From Bacteroidia bacterium (GTDB lineage Bacteria > Bacteroidota > Bacteroidia > CAIKAF01), in NCBI GenBank assembly GCA_030427255.1, contig JAUHWY010000005.1, positions 87,776 through 151,775 on the forward strand: a stretch of 64,000 nt of DNA, in the 5' to 3' direction. Both the position numbers and the translations under genes were made by a program. This document shows positions 26,538 to 33,208 of the stretch, one piece after another. A model generated the notes under the pieces. The model was not told the origin of the DNA, made no database searches, and saw nothing but the letters and a program-made list of their open reading frames with translations. Position 1 is the first letter of the stretch. Each line of letters begins with the position of its first letter.

Positions 26538-26926
26538 GGGACTACCGTAAATTCTATAACCGAAATTTCGCCTACTCCGGATCCGGCAGAAAGGGTGGCT
26601 CCTGCAGGCAACCAGAGCGGCCAGTTGGTTTCCCAAACCACACCGGAAGCATGGTTAAATCCACCTGCGGCTCTAACAGAACGCACGGCTCGGTTTTGGC
26701 CGTTGATTTGAATAAAAGCGTCAGAATTTGAACTTACACCAGCGCTTTGTCCCGTTGAAATCATGCCTGTAATGTTGCTGCTGTAAGCACATCCGGTGAG
26801 CTTCCACACCTTTCCTGCGGGGACCGTTTCTTGGTTGGTAACCAGCTTAACCTGACTAAACTGAAGGCTTTGGGCATGCAGCATGCCGGCAAAGCAAAGA
26901 AGGAGTAATGCAAGCAAGCGTTTCAT
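26534..26926 (-). CDS. Array member 13: small secreted TVPAGKVWK-family protein, FSQV type
   Basis: A 130-aa protein with signal peptide ending MLHAQ. Framework SLQFSQVKLV, TVPAGKVWKLT, WPLWLPAGA and SVIEFTVVP. The centre has a QINGQNRAV motif. The FSQVKLV start and EFTVVP end group it with members 11 and 12; member 3 is similar but ends in EFTVNP. The ATG overlaps the stop of member 12 by 4 nt. Confidence 0.8.
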   Translation of the reverse strand: MKRLLALLLLCFAGMLHAQSLQFSQVKLVTNQETVPAGKVWKLTGCAYSSNITGMISTGQSAGVSSNSDAFIQINGQNRAVRSVRAAGGFNHASGVVWETNWPLWLPAGATLSAGSGVGEISVIEFTVVP

Positions 26927-27321
26927 GGTACTACCGTAAATTCAATGACCGAAATTTTATTGAGGCAAGGCCCTCCTGAGAGTGTCGCTCCTGCGGGCAA
27001 CCAAATGGGCAAACTGGTGCCGTAATAATACCCCGTGTACCCATTGTAGGCCGAATTTCCGGCGCCGCCCAGTTTGGTAAAGACCCCATCGACTTCAATG
27101 GCTTGGTTTTGGTATTGACCGGCATTGCAATTGCTGCTTCCGCTATTGGCCAAGGGCATGGTAGTTGCGGGAATGTTAAAAATCACGCTTTCTACTTTCC
27201 AAACTTTTCCGGCAGGGACGGTCTCCTGACTGGTAACCAGCTTAACTTGGCTAAATTGAAGGCTCTGGGCATGCAGCATGGCACCGAGACCAAGAAAAAT
27301 TACGATAAGGAACTGTTTCAT
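26923..27321 (-). CDS. Array member 12: small secreted TVPAGKVWK-family protein, FSQV type
   Basis: A 132-aa protein with signal peptide ending MLHAQ. Framework SLQFSQVKLV, TVPAGKVWKVESV, LPIWLPAGA and SVIEFTVVP. A Cys in SGGPCLNK before the last strand and one in SNCNAG could pair. This arrangement resembles member 2 (SGGPCNNQ). The ATG overlaps the stop of member 11 by 4 nt. Confidence 0.8.
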   Translation of the reverse strand: MKQFLIVIFLGLGAMLHAQSLQFSQVKLVTSQETVPAGKVWKVESVIFNIPATTMPLANSGSSNCNAGQYQNQAIEVDGVFTKLGGAGNSAYNGYTGYYYGTSLPIWLPAGATLSGGPCLNKISVIEFTVVP

Positions 27322-27701
27322 GGCACTACGGTAAATTCAATGACGCTTATTTGACCTACGTTGGTAGAAGGCTCTAAAGTAGTTCCTGCAGGAAGCCACA
27401 TGGGCAGACGACTCAGTTCCTGAGAGTGCACCCCGTTGGCGTTTCCAAAGGTGTGTCTTAGGTTTATACTTTGTCCATCGACTCTTAAAACAGCTGTGTG
27501 GCTTTGGTAAGATGAGGTTCCGGTATTAATCCCCATAGAAGCCGTAAGCATCGCCGATTCTACCTTCCATACTTTTCCGGCGGGCACGGTTTGCAGGTTG
27601 GTAACGAGCACTACCCGGCTAAACTGCAGAGACTGAGCCGAGCTTTGGGTGGCGAAAAAGAAGGCAAACAAAAAGACGGTACAGACGAATAGGTTTTTCA
27701 T
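27318..27701 (-). CDS. Array member 11: small secreted TVPAGKVWK-family protein, FSQV-like
   Basis: A 127-aa protein from MKNLFVCTVF; a longer frame to 27794 runs through hairpin element D and is rejected. Signal peptide ends QSSAQ. Framework SLQFSRVVLV, TVPAGKVWKVESA, LPMWLPAGT and SVIEFTVVP. No Cys in the mature part. It is the first member after the hairpin that splits the array. Confidence 0.8.
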   Translation of the reverse strand: MKNLFVCTVFLFAFFFATQSSAQSLQFSRVVLVTNLQTVPAGKVWKVESAMLTASMGINTGTSSYQSHTAVLRVDGQSINLRHTFGNANGVHSQELSRLPMWLPAGTTLEPSTNVGQISVIEFTVVP

Positions 27702-27733
27702 GGGTATGCGCTTGTGTTTGGAAGGAGATGCGG

Positions 27734-27869
27734 CAGGGATGCGCCGGAAAGCCCGCAAGCAGCCAAGCCAAAGGGGGGCGAGGGTTGCAGCCACTGAGCC
27801 TTAGCGAAGGGCGCTGCGGCCCCGCCCCCCTTGGCTTGGCTGCGCGGACTTGCAGGCAGCAGCCCGCCC
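27734..27869. repeat. Intergenic hairpin element D (class 2 loop) inside the paralogue array
   Basis: Stem 27760-27790 pairs with 27814-27842 (left end CAGCCAAGCCAAAGGGGGGC) around the apex 27791-27813, the complement of the element C apex. Flanks (27734-27759 and 27842-27869) also match element C in reverse, but the stem sequence is unrelated. It lies in the only long gap (189 bp) of the array, between members 10 and 11. Confidence 0.75.
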
Positions 27870-27890
27870 GGCCGCCCAAAAAAACAAACC

Positions 27891-28259
27891 TTAGGGCACC
27901 ACATTGAATTCCAAAGCAAAAAAGGTGATGTTTTGATTGGAGCCCAATCCGCTGTAGCCGATGCTAGCACCGGAGGGGAGCCAAAAAGGGAATTGATACA
28001 CCCATCGTGAATCGCTTTGGGTGGTGATTTGTGAAAGAAAGCCGAGCTGCCGGTTGTTAACAAATAGGGTAGCCAAATTGCTGGTATTTGTGCTCATGGA
28101 GGTGACTTTCCAAACTTTTCCGGCGGGTACAGTCCAGCAAGTGGTGCAGGTGCTTTGGTTGCCTTCGAGCAAAACTACATTGTTGAACTGCAGGCTGCCC
28201 TGTGCAGAAAGCATCATTGAAAAGCAAAGCGCCAAGAAAAAAAGTATGTGCTTATTCAT
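27891..28259 (-). CDS. Array member 10: small secreted family protein, CxxCW type
   Basis: A 122-aa protein with signal peptide ending MLSAQG. Framework SLQFNNVVLL, CTTCWTVPAGKVWKVTSM, FPFWLPSGA and ALEFNVVP. A CxxC pair placed directly before the TVPAGKVWK strand marks members 8, 9 and 10. Its ATG overlaps the stop of member 9 by one base (TAATG). It is followed by hairpin element D. Confidence 0.8.
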   Translation of the reverse strand: MNKHILFFLALCFSMMLSAQGSLQFNNVVLLEGNQSTCTTCWTVPAGKVWKVTSMSTNTSNLATLFVNNRQLGFLSQITTQSDSRWVYQFPFWLPSGASIGYSGLGSNQNITFFALEFNVVP

Positions 28260-28654
28260 TAGGGTATTACATTAAATTCAATGCCGTAAAAAATGGTATT
28301 CATACTGGATGTGCCGTTGCCAAAGCCTAGTGTTGTTCCGGCAGAAAGCCAAATGGGGAATTTTGGATTTCCATAGCGTGGCCCCCAAAAGGAAGAAGAG
28401 CTGTTGTTAAAAAAGTCGCCCACCAAGCCCGACCCTTCCAAGCCGTTGATGTACATAGAAGGCAGAGCGGTACTGTTGCATGAGAAGCCGGTGATTTTCC
28501 AAACCTTTCCTGCGGGTACGGTCCAGCAGCTGGTGCAAGAGGACTGTGCTTGTGCCGTAAGTACCAGAGCTTGGTTAAACTGAAGGGTTCCTTGAGCTTG
28601 TGTAGCTAAGCTAAGTCCTAAACCAAGAATTAAAGTGCCTAAAAACTGTCGCAT
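28259..28654 (-). CDS. Array member 9: small secreted family protein, CxxCW type
   Basis: A 131-aa protein with signal peptide ending ATQAQG. Framework TLQFNQALVL, SCTSCWTVPAGKVWKITGF, FPIWLSAGT and YGIEFNVIP. An additional Cys lies just after the second strand (FSCNST). The centre contains MYINGLEGSG. The gap to member 8 is 1 bp. Confidence 0.8.
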   Translation of the reverse strand: MRQFLGTLILGLGLSLATQAQGTLQFNQALVLTAQAQSSCTSCWTVPAGKVWKITGFSCNSTALPSMYINGLEGSGLVGDFFNNSSSSFWGPRYGNPKFPIWLSAGTTLGFGNGTSSMNTIFYGIEFNVIP

Positions 28655-28655
28655 A

Positions 28656-29048
28656 TCAGGGTACTTCTAAAAATTCGATGCCGTAGAAAGCGATGTTGCG
28701 GTTGGAGCCGATGGAACCATAACCAAGGGCTGAACCTGCCGGGAGCCAAATCGGGAAAACTTGGTCTGCGTATGCAGCATCTAAATAGGTACCGCTGCTT
28801 GACGAAAAGACACTTCCTATTAAAAAGCCTAAAGAAAGGCCATTCAAATGGATGGAGGTCATGGTATTGGAGTTGGTAGAAACACCGGTTATCTTCCAAA
28901 CCCTACCCGAAGGTACCGTCCAACAGGTGGAACATCCGCTGGCTTGGCTGGTCAACAATAAGGCTTGATTGTATTTTAAATTGGCGCCTTGGGCTTTAAG
29001 TCCCTGCAAGGAAAGGCCAAACAACAATAGAATGAGAAGTTTGCGCAT
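28656..29048 (-). CDS. Array member 8: small secreted family protein, CxxCW type
   Basis: A 130-aa protein with signal peptide ending GLKAQG. Framework NLKYNQALLL, GCSTCWTVPSGRVWKITGV, FPIWLPAGS and YGIEFLEVP. The tail LEVP is the most changed among the canonical members but still ends in Pro. The ATG overlaps the stop of member 7 by one base. Confidence 0.8.
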   Translation of the reverse strand: MRKLLILLLFGLSLQGLKAQGANLKYNQALLLTSQASGCSTCWTVPSGRVWKITGVSTNSNTMTSIHLNGLSLGFLIGSVFSSSSGTYLDAAYADQVFPIWLPAGSALGYGSIGSNRNIAFYGIEFLEVP

Positions 29049-29500
29049 TAGGGTACAATATTGAATTCAATGGCCGACAAAAAAATATTGGATCCGCTGG
29101 TTTGCACGGTAGAGCCTGCCGGAATCCATATAGGCAATACGTTGGGGTCGCTTTCGAAATTTAAGCTTGAGAAGTTGTAGCCACTATTGCTGTTGGAACT
29201 GCAGGTTGGGCTATTGCTATACATGGTTTGGGTAAGAAACTTCCGAAAAGAAAGCACCTCCACCCCATTCAGAAAAAAACCGGCCACCAAGGCTTTTGAA
29301 AACCAGTTGTTGTAGAGCGGAGCCACGCTTCGGCACACCTCGTCTTTGCCGTAAATGGCGGTTACTTTCCAAACCTTACCGGAGGGAACCGTTTGCAATT
29401 GGTCGGTAACCACCAAGGCTTGGTTAAACTGCAGGGTACCTTGGGCAGTGGCCGAAAGGCCAAAAAAGCTTAGTAAGGCTAGGAATAGGAATGATTTCAT
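29048..29500 (-). CDS. Array member 7: small secreted TVPAGKVWK-family protein
   Basis: A 150-aa protein from MKSFLFLALL; the longer frame to 29578 overlaps member 6 and is rejected. Signal peptide ends ATAQG. Framework TLQFNQALVV, TVPSGKVWKVTAI, LPIWIPAGS and SAIEFNIVP. The centre is longer than in its neighbours, with GFFLNGVEVLSF and a Cys-containing SPTCSSNSNSG. ATGA overlap with member 6. Confidence 0.8.
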   Translation of the reverse strand: MKSFLFLALLSFFGLSATAQGTLQFNQALVVTDQLQTVPSGKVWKVTAIYGKDEVCRSVAPLYNNWFSKALVAGFFLNGVEVLSFRKFLTQTMYSNSPTCSSNSNSGYNFSSLNFESDPNVLPIWIPAGSTVQTSGSNIFLSAIEFNIVP

Positions 29501-29886
29501 GGAACAATATTGAATTCTATAACCGAAAGAAAGTCTTTGCTGCATTGGGTTTGGAGGGTGGTACCGGCAGGAAGCCACATGGGAAAATCGTTGGAAGGAG
29601 CCATATACACACTGTTTAGGCCCGTAGACACATTGCGAAACACATAAAAGGACTGGCCATCTACCACAAAAGGCGTATGACGACTACTATTACCACAGGT
29701 GCTTTGCGTAGAGGAGGTATTGGTCACATTTGCCTGCCAATAGCTTGTTACTTTCCACACCTTGCCCGCAGGCACCGTTTGCACTTGGTCGCTCACTTTC
29801 AGCACTTGGTTGAACTGCAAGTTGCCTTGAGCAAGGGCTGAAAGGCTGAGAAAAGAAAGGAACAATAAAGAAAGCAAGTACTTCAT
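29497..29886 (-). CDS. Array member 6: small secreted TVPAGKVWK-family protein
   Basis: A 129-aa protein with signal peptide ending ALAQG. Framework NLQFNQVLKV, TVPAGKVWKVTSY, FPMWLPAGT and SVIEFNIVP. The centre has STCGNSSRHTPFVVDGQSFYV and a late TQCSKDF, close to member 5, suggesting a pairwise duplication. ATGA overlap with member 5. Confidence 0.8.
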   Translation of the reverse strand: MKYLLSLLFLSFLSLSALAQGNLQFNQVLKVSDQVQTVPAGKVWKVTSYWQANVTNTSSTQSTCGNSSRHTPFVVDGQSFYVFRNVSTGLNSVYMAPSNDFPMWLPAGTTLQTQCSKDFLSVIEFNIVP

Positions 29887-30275
29887 GGCACTATGTTAAA
29901 TTCAATGATGGAAAGCACATCTGCAGAACAGACCGTCTGAAAGGTAGTGCCGGCAGGGGCCCAAAAAGGAAAGTCGGTTTGAACCCCTAGCACCACCGTA
30001 CTAATTCCTGTGGCTACCCCATTCAGCACATAGTACCTATTGCCGTTCATTAAAAAAGGGCTATGTCTTGAAACGTCTGTACAGCTGGTGCTATTGAAGT
30101 TACTGGCATTGGTAGTTTGTGCTTGCAGGTAACTAATCACTTTCCAAACCTTGCCTGAGGGTACGGTTTGTTGTTGTGTTCCCACCATAATTACTTGGTT
30201 GAACTGCAAACTCCCCTGAGCGTGCAAGGCAAATGCAGCAAAAAAGCTCAACAAAAAGAAACTCAATTTCATCAT
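29883..30275 (-). CDS. Array member 5: small secreted TVPAGKVWK-family protein
   Basis: A 130-aa protein with signal peptide ending ALHAQG. Framework SLQFNQVIMV, TVPSGKVWKVISY, FPFWAPAGT and SIIEFNIVP. The centre SCTDVSRHSPFLMNGNRYYVL and late TVCSAD parallel member 6. Two ATG codons in tandem start it; the first overlaps the stop of member 4 by 4 nt. Confidence 0.8.
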   Translation of the reverse strand: MMKLSFFLLSFFAAFALHAQGSLQFNQVIMVGTQQQTVPSGKVWKVISYLQAQTTNASNFNSTSCTDVSRHSPFLMNGNRYYVLNGVATGISTVVLGVQTDFPFWAPAGTTFQTVCSADVLSIIEFNIVP

Positions 30276-30805
30276 GGAACCACATTAAATTCTATAACGG
30301 AAAGACGGGTGCCCGCACCGGTAGAAGCCACTTGGGCTCCGGCCGGCAACCAAAGAGGCAGCACGTCGGTATCTTCGGTTTGGTTTACGCAGGCCAACTG
30401 GCTCAAATTAAAACAGGAAGGTTGGCTTCCGGTGCAGTTGGTGGTGGTGTAGGTATTGTCGCAGCTGGAGCCGTTTCTAAATCCGGACAAAAAGGTAGGC
30501 ACGGTTCTGCCGTCTATAATCAAACCACGAATGGCATAGCTGTAGCGAAAAGAGCCGGTAGGCCAAGAGCTTCCTACCGAGCAGCGGACCAACTGACCCA
30601 CTTCATGGGTGGAGCCGTTGCTGTAATCAATGCACTCGTTGGTTCGGTAATCCAATCCGTAAACTGAAATCACTTTCCAAACCTTGCCGGAAGGAATGGT
30701 TACGGTATTGTTGTCGATCACCCGCACTTGATTGAATTGCAAGCTGCCTTGAGCCCAAGCGCCCAAGGGCAAAACAATGGCAAATACGAGGGACCAAAAC
30801 TTCAT
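30272..30805 (-). CDS. Array member 4: small secreted family protein with long Cys-rich centre
   Basis: A 177-aa protein with signal peptide ending GAWAQG. Framework SLQFNQVRVI, TIPSGKVWKVISV, LPLWLPAGA and SVIEFNVVP. The centre is about 45 residues longer than in short members, with six Cys (for example NECIDYSN, LVRCSVG, SCDNTYTTTNC, PSCFNLSQLAC). This suggests extra disulfide-stapled loops. The gap to member 3 is 3 bp. Confidence 0.8.
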   Translation of the reverse strand: MKFWSLVFAIVLPLGAWAQGSLQFNQVRVIDNNTVTIPSGKVWKVISVYGLDYRTNECIDYSNGSTHEVGQLVRCSVGSSWPTGSFRYSYAIRGLIIDGRTVPTFLSGFRNGSSCDNTYTTTNCTGSQPSCFNLSQLACVNQTEDTDVLPLWLPAGAQVASTGAGTRLSVIEFNVVP

Positions 30806-30808
30806 AAA

Positions 30809-31201
30809 TCAGGGGTTTACGGTAAACTCTATTACACTAATGCCTGTGGCATTTGTATTGAGCCCTAGACTAGTTCCTGCGGGTAGCCAAAGCGGTAAAT
30901 CGGTAACGTTCATACCATCAGCGGCGGCCATATCCGACTCACGCATGGCCATTCTAGATTTGATAATGGTATTCTGACCATCAACTGTAATTGCCACAGT
31001 TGAAACAATGTAACCTGAGGAATTGCCACTCAAATCATTGCTCGACAACACGCTCACCACCTTCCAAACTTTTCCGGCCGGCACGGTTTCGGTTTGGGTC
31101 ACCAATTTGGCCTGACTAAAGCTCAGGGTTTGCGCAGTAGCCCTTGAGTTTAGAACGAGAAGAAAAAAAGCGGTTAGAAAAAGGAAGAAACGGTATTTCA
31201 T
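30809..31201 (-). CDS. Array member 3: small secreted TVPAGKVWK-family protein, FSQ type
   Basis: A 130-aa protein with signal peptide ending ATAQ. Framework TLSFSQAKLV, TVPAGKVWKVVSV, LPLWLPAGT and SVIEFTVNP. Mature part without Cys; the centre has AITVDGQNTII. Its N-terminal MKYRFFLF resembles members 16 and 17, though the rest belongs to the FSQ group. ATGA overlap with member 2. Confidence 0.8.
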   Translation of the reverse strand: MKYRFFLFLTAFFLLVLNSRATAQTLSFSQAKLVTQTETVPAGKVWKVVSVLSSNDLSGNSSGYIVSTVAITVDGQNTIIKSRMAMRESDMAAADGMNVTDLPLWLPAGTSLGLNTNATGISVIEFTVNP

Positions 31202-31617
31202 GGCACTACGTTAAATTCAATCACGCTTATCTGGTTGTTGCAAGGCCCTCCGGAAAGCGTAGCACCGGCAGGAAGCCAAAGAGGCAGCTCGGTGTAGGCA
31301 TGCGCATAGGACAAACTGGAATAGGATGCTGTATGCATTCCCAAACCGGTTTTGGTGTTAACACCGTTAATAACTACGGCACGAGCGTGGTAACGATTGC
31401 TCGAACAGCTAGAAGATGTACTGCTTAAGTCGCCTGAGCTGGTTGTTGGAATATCATAAATCACCGATACCACCTTCCATACCTTATTGGCAGGAACGGT
31501 TTCCAGACTGGTCACCAATTTCACCTGATTGAACTGCAGCGAGCCCTGAGCTCGGCCATGGAGGGAAAGCCCCAAAATGGCGACAGCTAAAAGCAAAATC
31601 ATTACGCCTTGTTTCAT
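31198..31617 (-). CDS. Array member 2: small secreted TVPAGKVWK-family protein
   Basis: A 139-aa protein with signal peptide ending HGRAQG. Framework SLQFNQVKLV, TVPANKVWKVVSV, LPLWLPAGA and SVIEFNVVP. The centre has SSCSSNRYHARAVVINGVNT, and SGGPCNNQ comes before the last strand, so the two Cys may pair as in member 12. It starts 11 bp after member 1. Confidence 0.8.
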   Translation of the reverse strand: MKQGVMILLLAVAILGLSLHGRAQGSLQFNQVKLVTSLETVPANKVWKVVSVIYDIPTTSSGDLSSTSSSCSSNRYHARAVVINGVNTKTGLGMHTASYSSLSYAHAYTELPLWLPAGATLSGGPCNNQISVIEFNVVP

Positions 31618-31628
31618 AACACTAACTA

Positions 31629-32123
31629 TTAAGGTACTATGTTGAATTCAAGAATACTTACCAGCATATTGGTAACGTTTACTTGAAATGTATTTCCGGA
31701 GGCCAACCAAAAAGGGGTATTTAGGGAAGCCGTCATATTCACGTTATAGGTATGGGTTGGCGGGCAGTTTCCTGTACCTCCGGTGCAAGTGCTACCGCTA
31801 CACACAAAGCAGCCTACCGCTTCATTGAAACCAATTCCATTGATGTCGTACAAATAGGCCAGATATCGACAAGAGCTGGAACTGCAGCTACCGCCTCCGC
31901 AACTGGTGCCACAGTGGCCCGAAACTGCACCGGTGGCTGTAATTTGCCCGCCTGTATTGCGCATGTTTACAATCTTCCAGGTTTTGCCTGCAGGAACTGT
32001 AAGCAAGCCGTCGGTATGATCAATCACCAGAGTTTGATTGTACTGCAAAGCCCCTCCTTGCGCCAGGAGACTTAGGGACAAAATCCAAGCCGCACATATC
32101 AGAACGACACGTGAAAACAACAT
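31629..32123 (-). CDS. Array member 1: small secreted family protein with Cys-rich centre
   Basis: A 164-aa protein from MLFSRVV; an in-frame TTG three codons earlier is less likely. Signal peptide ends LLAQG. Framework ALQYNQTLVI, TVPAGKTWKIVNM, TPFWLASGN and SILEFNIVP. The centre carries eight Cys in short clusters (GHCGTSCGGGSC, SSCRYLAYL, GCFVCSGSTC, GNCPPTH) around the DINGIGF motif. It starts 20 bp after the fibre-like gene. Confidence 0.8.
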   Translation of the reverse strand: MLFSRVVLICAAWILSLSLLAQGGALQYNQTLVIDHTDGLLTVPAGKTWKIVNMRNTGGQITATGAVSGHCGTSCGGGSCSSSSCRYLAYLYDINGIGFNEAVGCFVCSGSTCTGGTGNCPPTHTYNVNMTASLNTPFWLASGNTFQVNVTNMLVSILEFNIVP

Positions 32124-32143
32124 AGGCTTCAAAGCTTAAGTAA

Positions 32144-32602
32144 TTAGAATCCGTCTACGGTGTACACCAAGGTAGGGTCACCACCTTGGCCACCGCCACC
32201 GCCAACTACGCTCACCATGGTAACCCACTGAGCACCGTCGTAATAATAGAACTTATTGTCGTCGGTATTGAAAATAAGCAAACCGGTGGCAGGGTTCGAA
32301 ATGGCTTGGTATTGAACGGCAGTCATTCTAGGAATCAACACACCGCCGGTGGTAGAGCTTACATCCAAAACCGAAGAAGCATCGGGCGAGTTGGTATTGA
32401 TACCTGTGCGCATGTCGTCCTGAACGGTCAACATAGAATTGCCGTCGCTGTTTTTCACATCCAAGGCTGTGGTTCCGCTGGTATTTCCAGCACCCTCCAC
32501 TTCCAATCGAGCATTGGGGTTGGAGGTACCCACACCCACGTTTTGCGCATTAACTCCCAGGGCCAATCCGGCGAATGCAACTACTAAAGACCAGGTTTTC
32601 AT
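32144..32602 (-). CDS. Secreted fibre-like protein heading the array operon
   Basis: A 152-aa protein from MKTWSLVVAF; signal peptide ends GVNAQ. The mature part begins NVGVGTSNPNARLEVEG, then DVKNSDGNSMLTVQDD and SVLDVSSTTGGVLIPRMT, ending with NPATGLLIFNTDD and KFYYYDGAQWVTM. This is a frequent Bacteroidetes secreted pattern that resembles phage tail-fibre and trimeric adhesin stalk repeats. No T9SS sorting domain is seen. Its promoter and a 20-bp gap make it the probable first gene of the array transcript. Confidence 0.75.
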   Translation of the reverse strand: MKTWSLVVAFAGLALGVNAQNVGVGTSNPNARLEVEGAGNTSGTTALDVKNSDGNSMLTVQDDMRTGINTNSPDASSVLDVSSTTGGVLIPRMTAVQYQAISNPATGLLIFNTDDNKFYYYDGAQWVTMVSVVGGGGGQGGDPTLVYTVDGF

Positions 32603-32629
32603 AATTGTGTAATTGAGTAGATGTTTTAT

Positions 32630-32637
32630 CAAATGTA
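32630..32637 (-). promoter_or_regulatory. -7 box (TACATTTG) of the paralogue-array operon
   Basis: On the minus strand TACATTTG matches TAnnTTTG exactly, 27 bp before the ATG at 32602. A clear -33 TTTG at the right distance was not seen. It is the only good candidate upstream of a tightly packed 21-gene strand run. Confidence 0.5.
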
Positions 32638-33156
32638 GCACATTAACTGCGCTTGTGTAGGGCATTTAAGCCCACATTCTTACATTAAGAAATTGCTAAA
32701 CCCCACTTAACTCAACGAAAACTCTATTTAGACAAAACCAAAAAGCCAAAGCTAAGCCACTTATTTGTCACCGCATTGAATTGAAACAAAAAACAAAGCC
32801 ATGAAGCCTCTTAACCTTACACACATCTAAAAACACGACTATTTGACACAACTTTCTAACGCCAAAAAGAACAAAACCCAAAGTTGGAATTTGCATATAG
32901 AGTCAAAAACAAACCCAACAAATCTCCGACAGACACCCCTTTCTCCTTTCAAAAAGCTGAACTAGGTCAAAGCGCACCCGAAAGAATCAGGAATCCGCCT
33001 GATTTATTTTTTGAAGAAACCCTCAAAACACATTGGGCTCTTAAGCCGCCAAAAACAAAAAAAACAAGCCAAAACCTTTCCCAAAGCATTGAGGCACGAC
33101 CTTTGCACTAAGTACCTAAAAGCTGAAAATTCGTACCTTAAACGTCTTGTTTGGGC

Positions 33157-33164
33157 TAGCTTTG
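33157..33164 (+). promoter_or_regulatory. -7 box (TAGCTTTG) upstream of the helical protein gene
   Basis: TAGCTTTG matches TAnnTTTG and lies 44 bp before the ATG at 33209, within a possible in-frame extension from 33011, favouring the shorter start. Confidence 0.4.
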
Positions 33165-33208
33165 CTCAAGCTACCCAAGTTTTAAAGCACATTTCACCCG
33201 TTCGACCT

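Larger units (their letters stand above)
32603..33208. other. Divergent AT-rich intergenic region with promoter boxes
   Basis: 606 bp between the array operon and the divergent helical protein gene. It contains one TAnnTTTG box for each direction (32630-32637 and 33157-33164). The rest is AT-rich, with no hairpin element, no repeated sequence and no convincing small gene. Confidence 0.5.

Noticed and set aside
27702-27890. Arg/Pro-rich frames within hairpin element D, including a long extension of array member 11
   Set aside because: A signal peptide begins at MKNLF (27701) and the extension follows the hairpin stem.
23325-32123. Diversity-generating retroelement as the source of array diversity
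   Set aside because: No reverse transcriptase, template repeat or adenine-specific substitution pattern is seen; variation includes large indels.
20223-32602. Prophage tail module
   Set aside because: The fibre-like head gene resembles tail fibres, but no other phage genes occur and all products carry Sec signal peptides.
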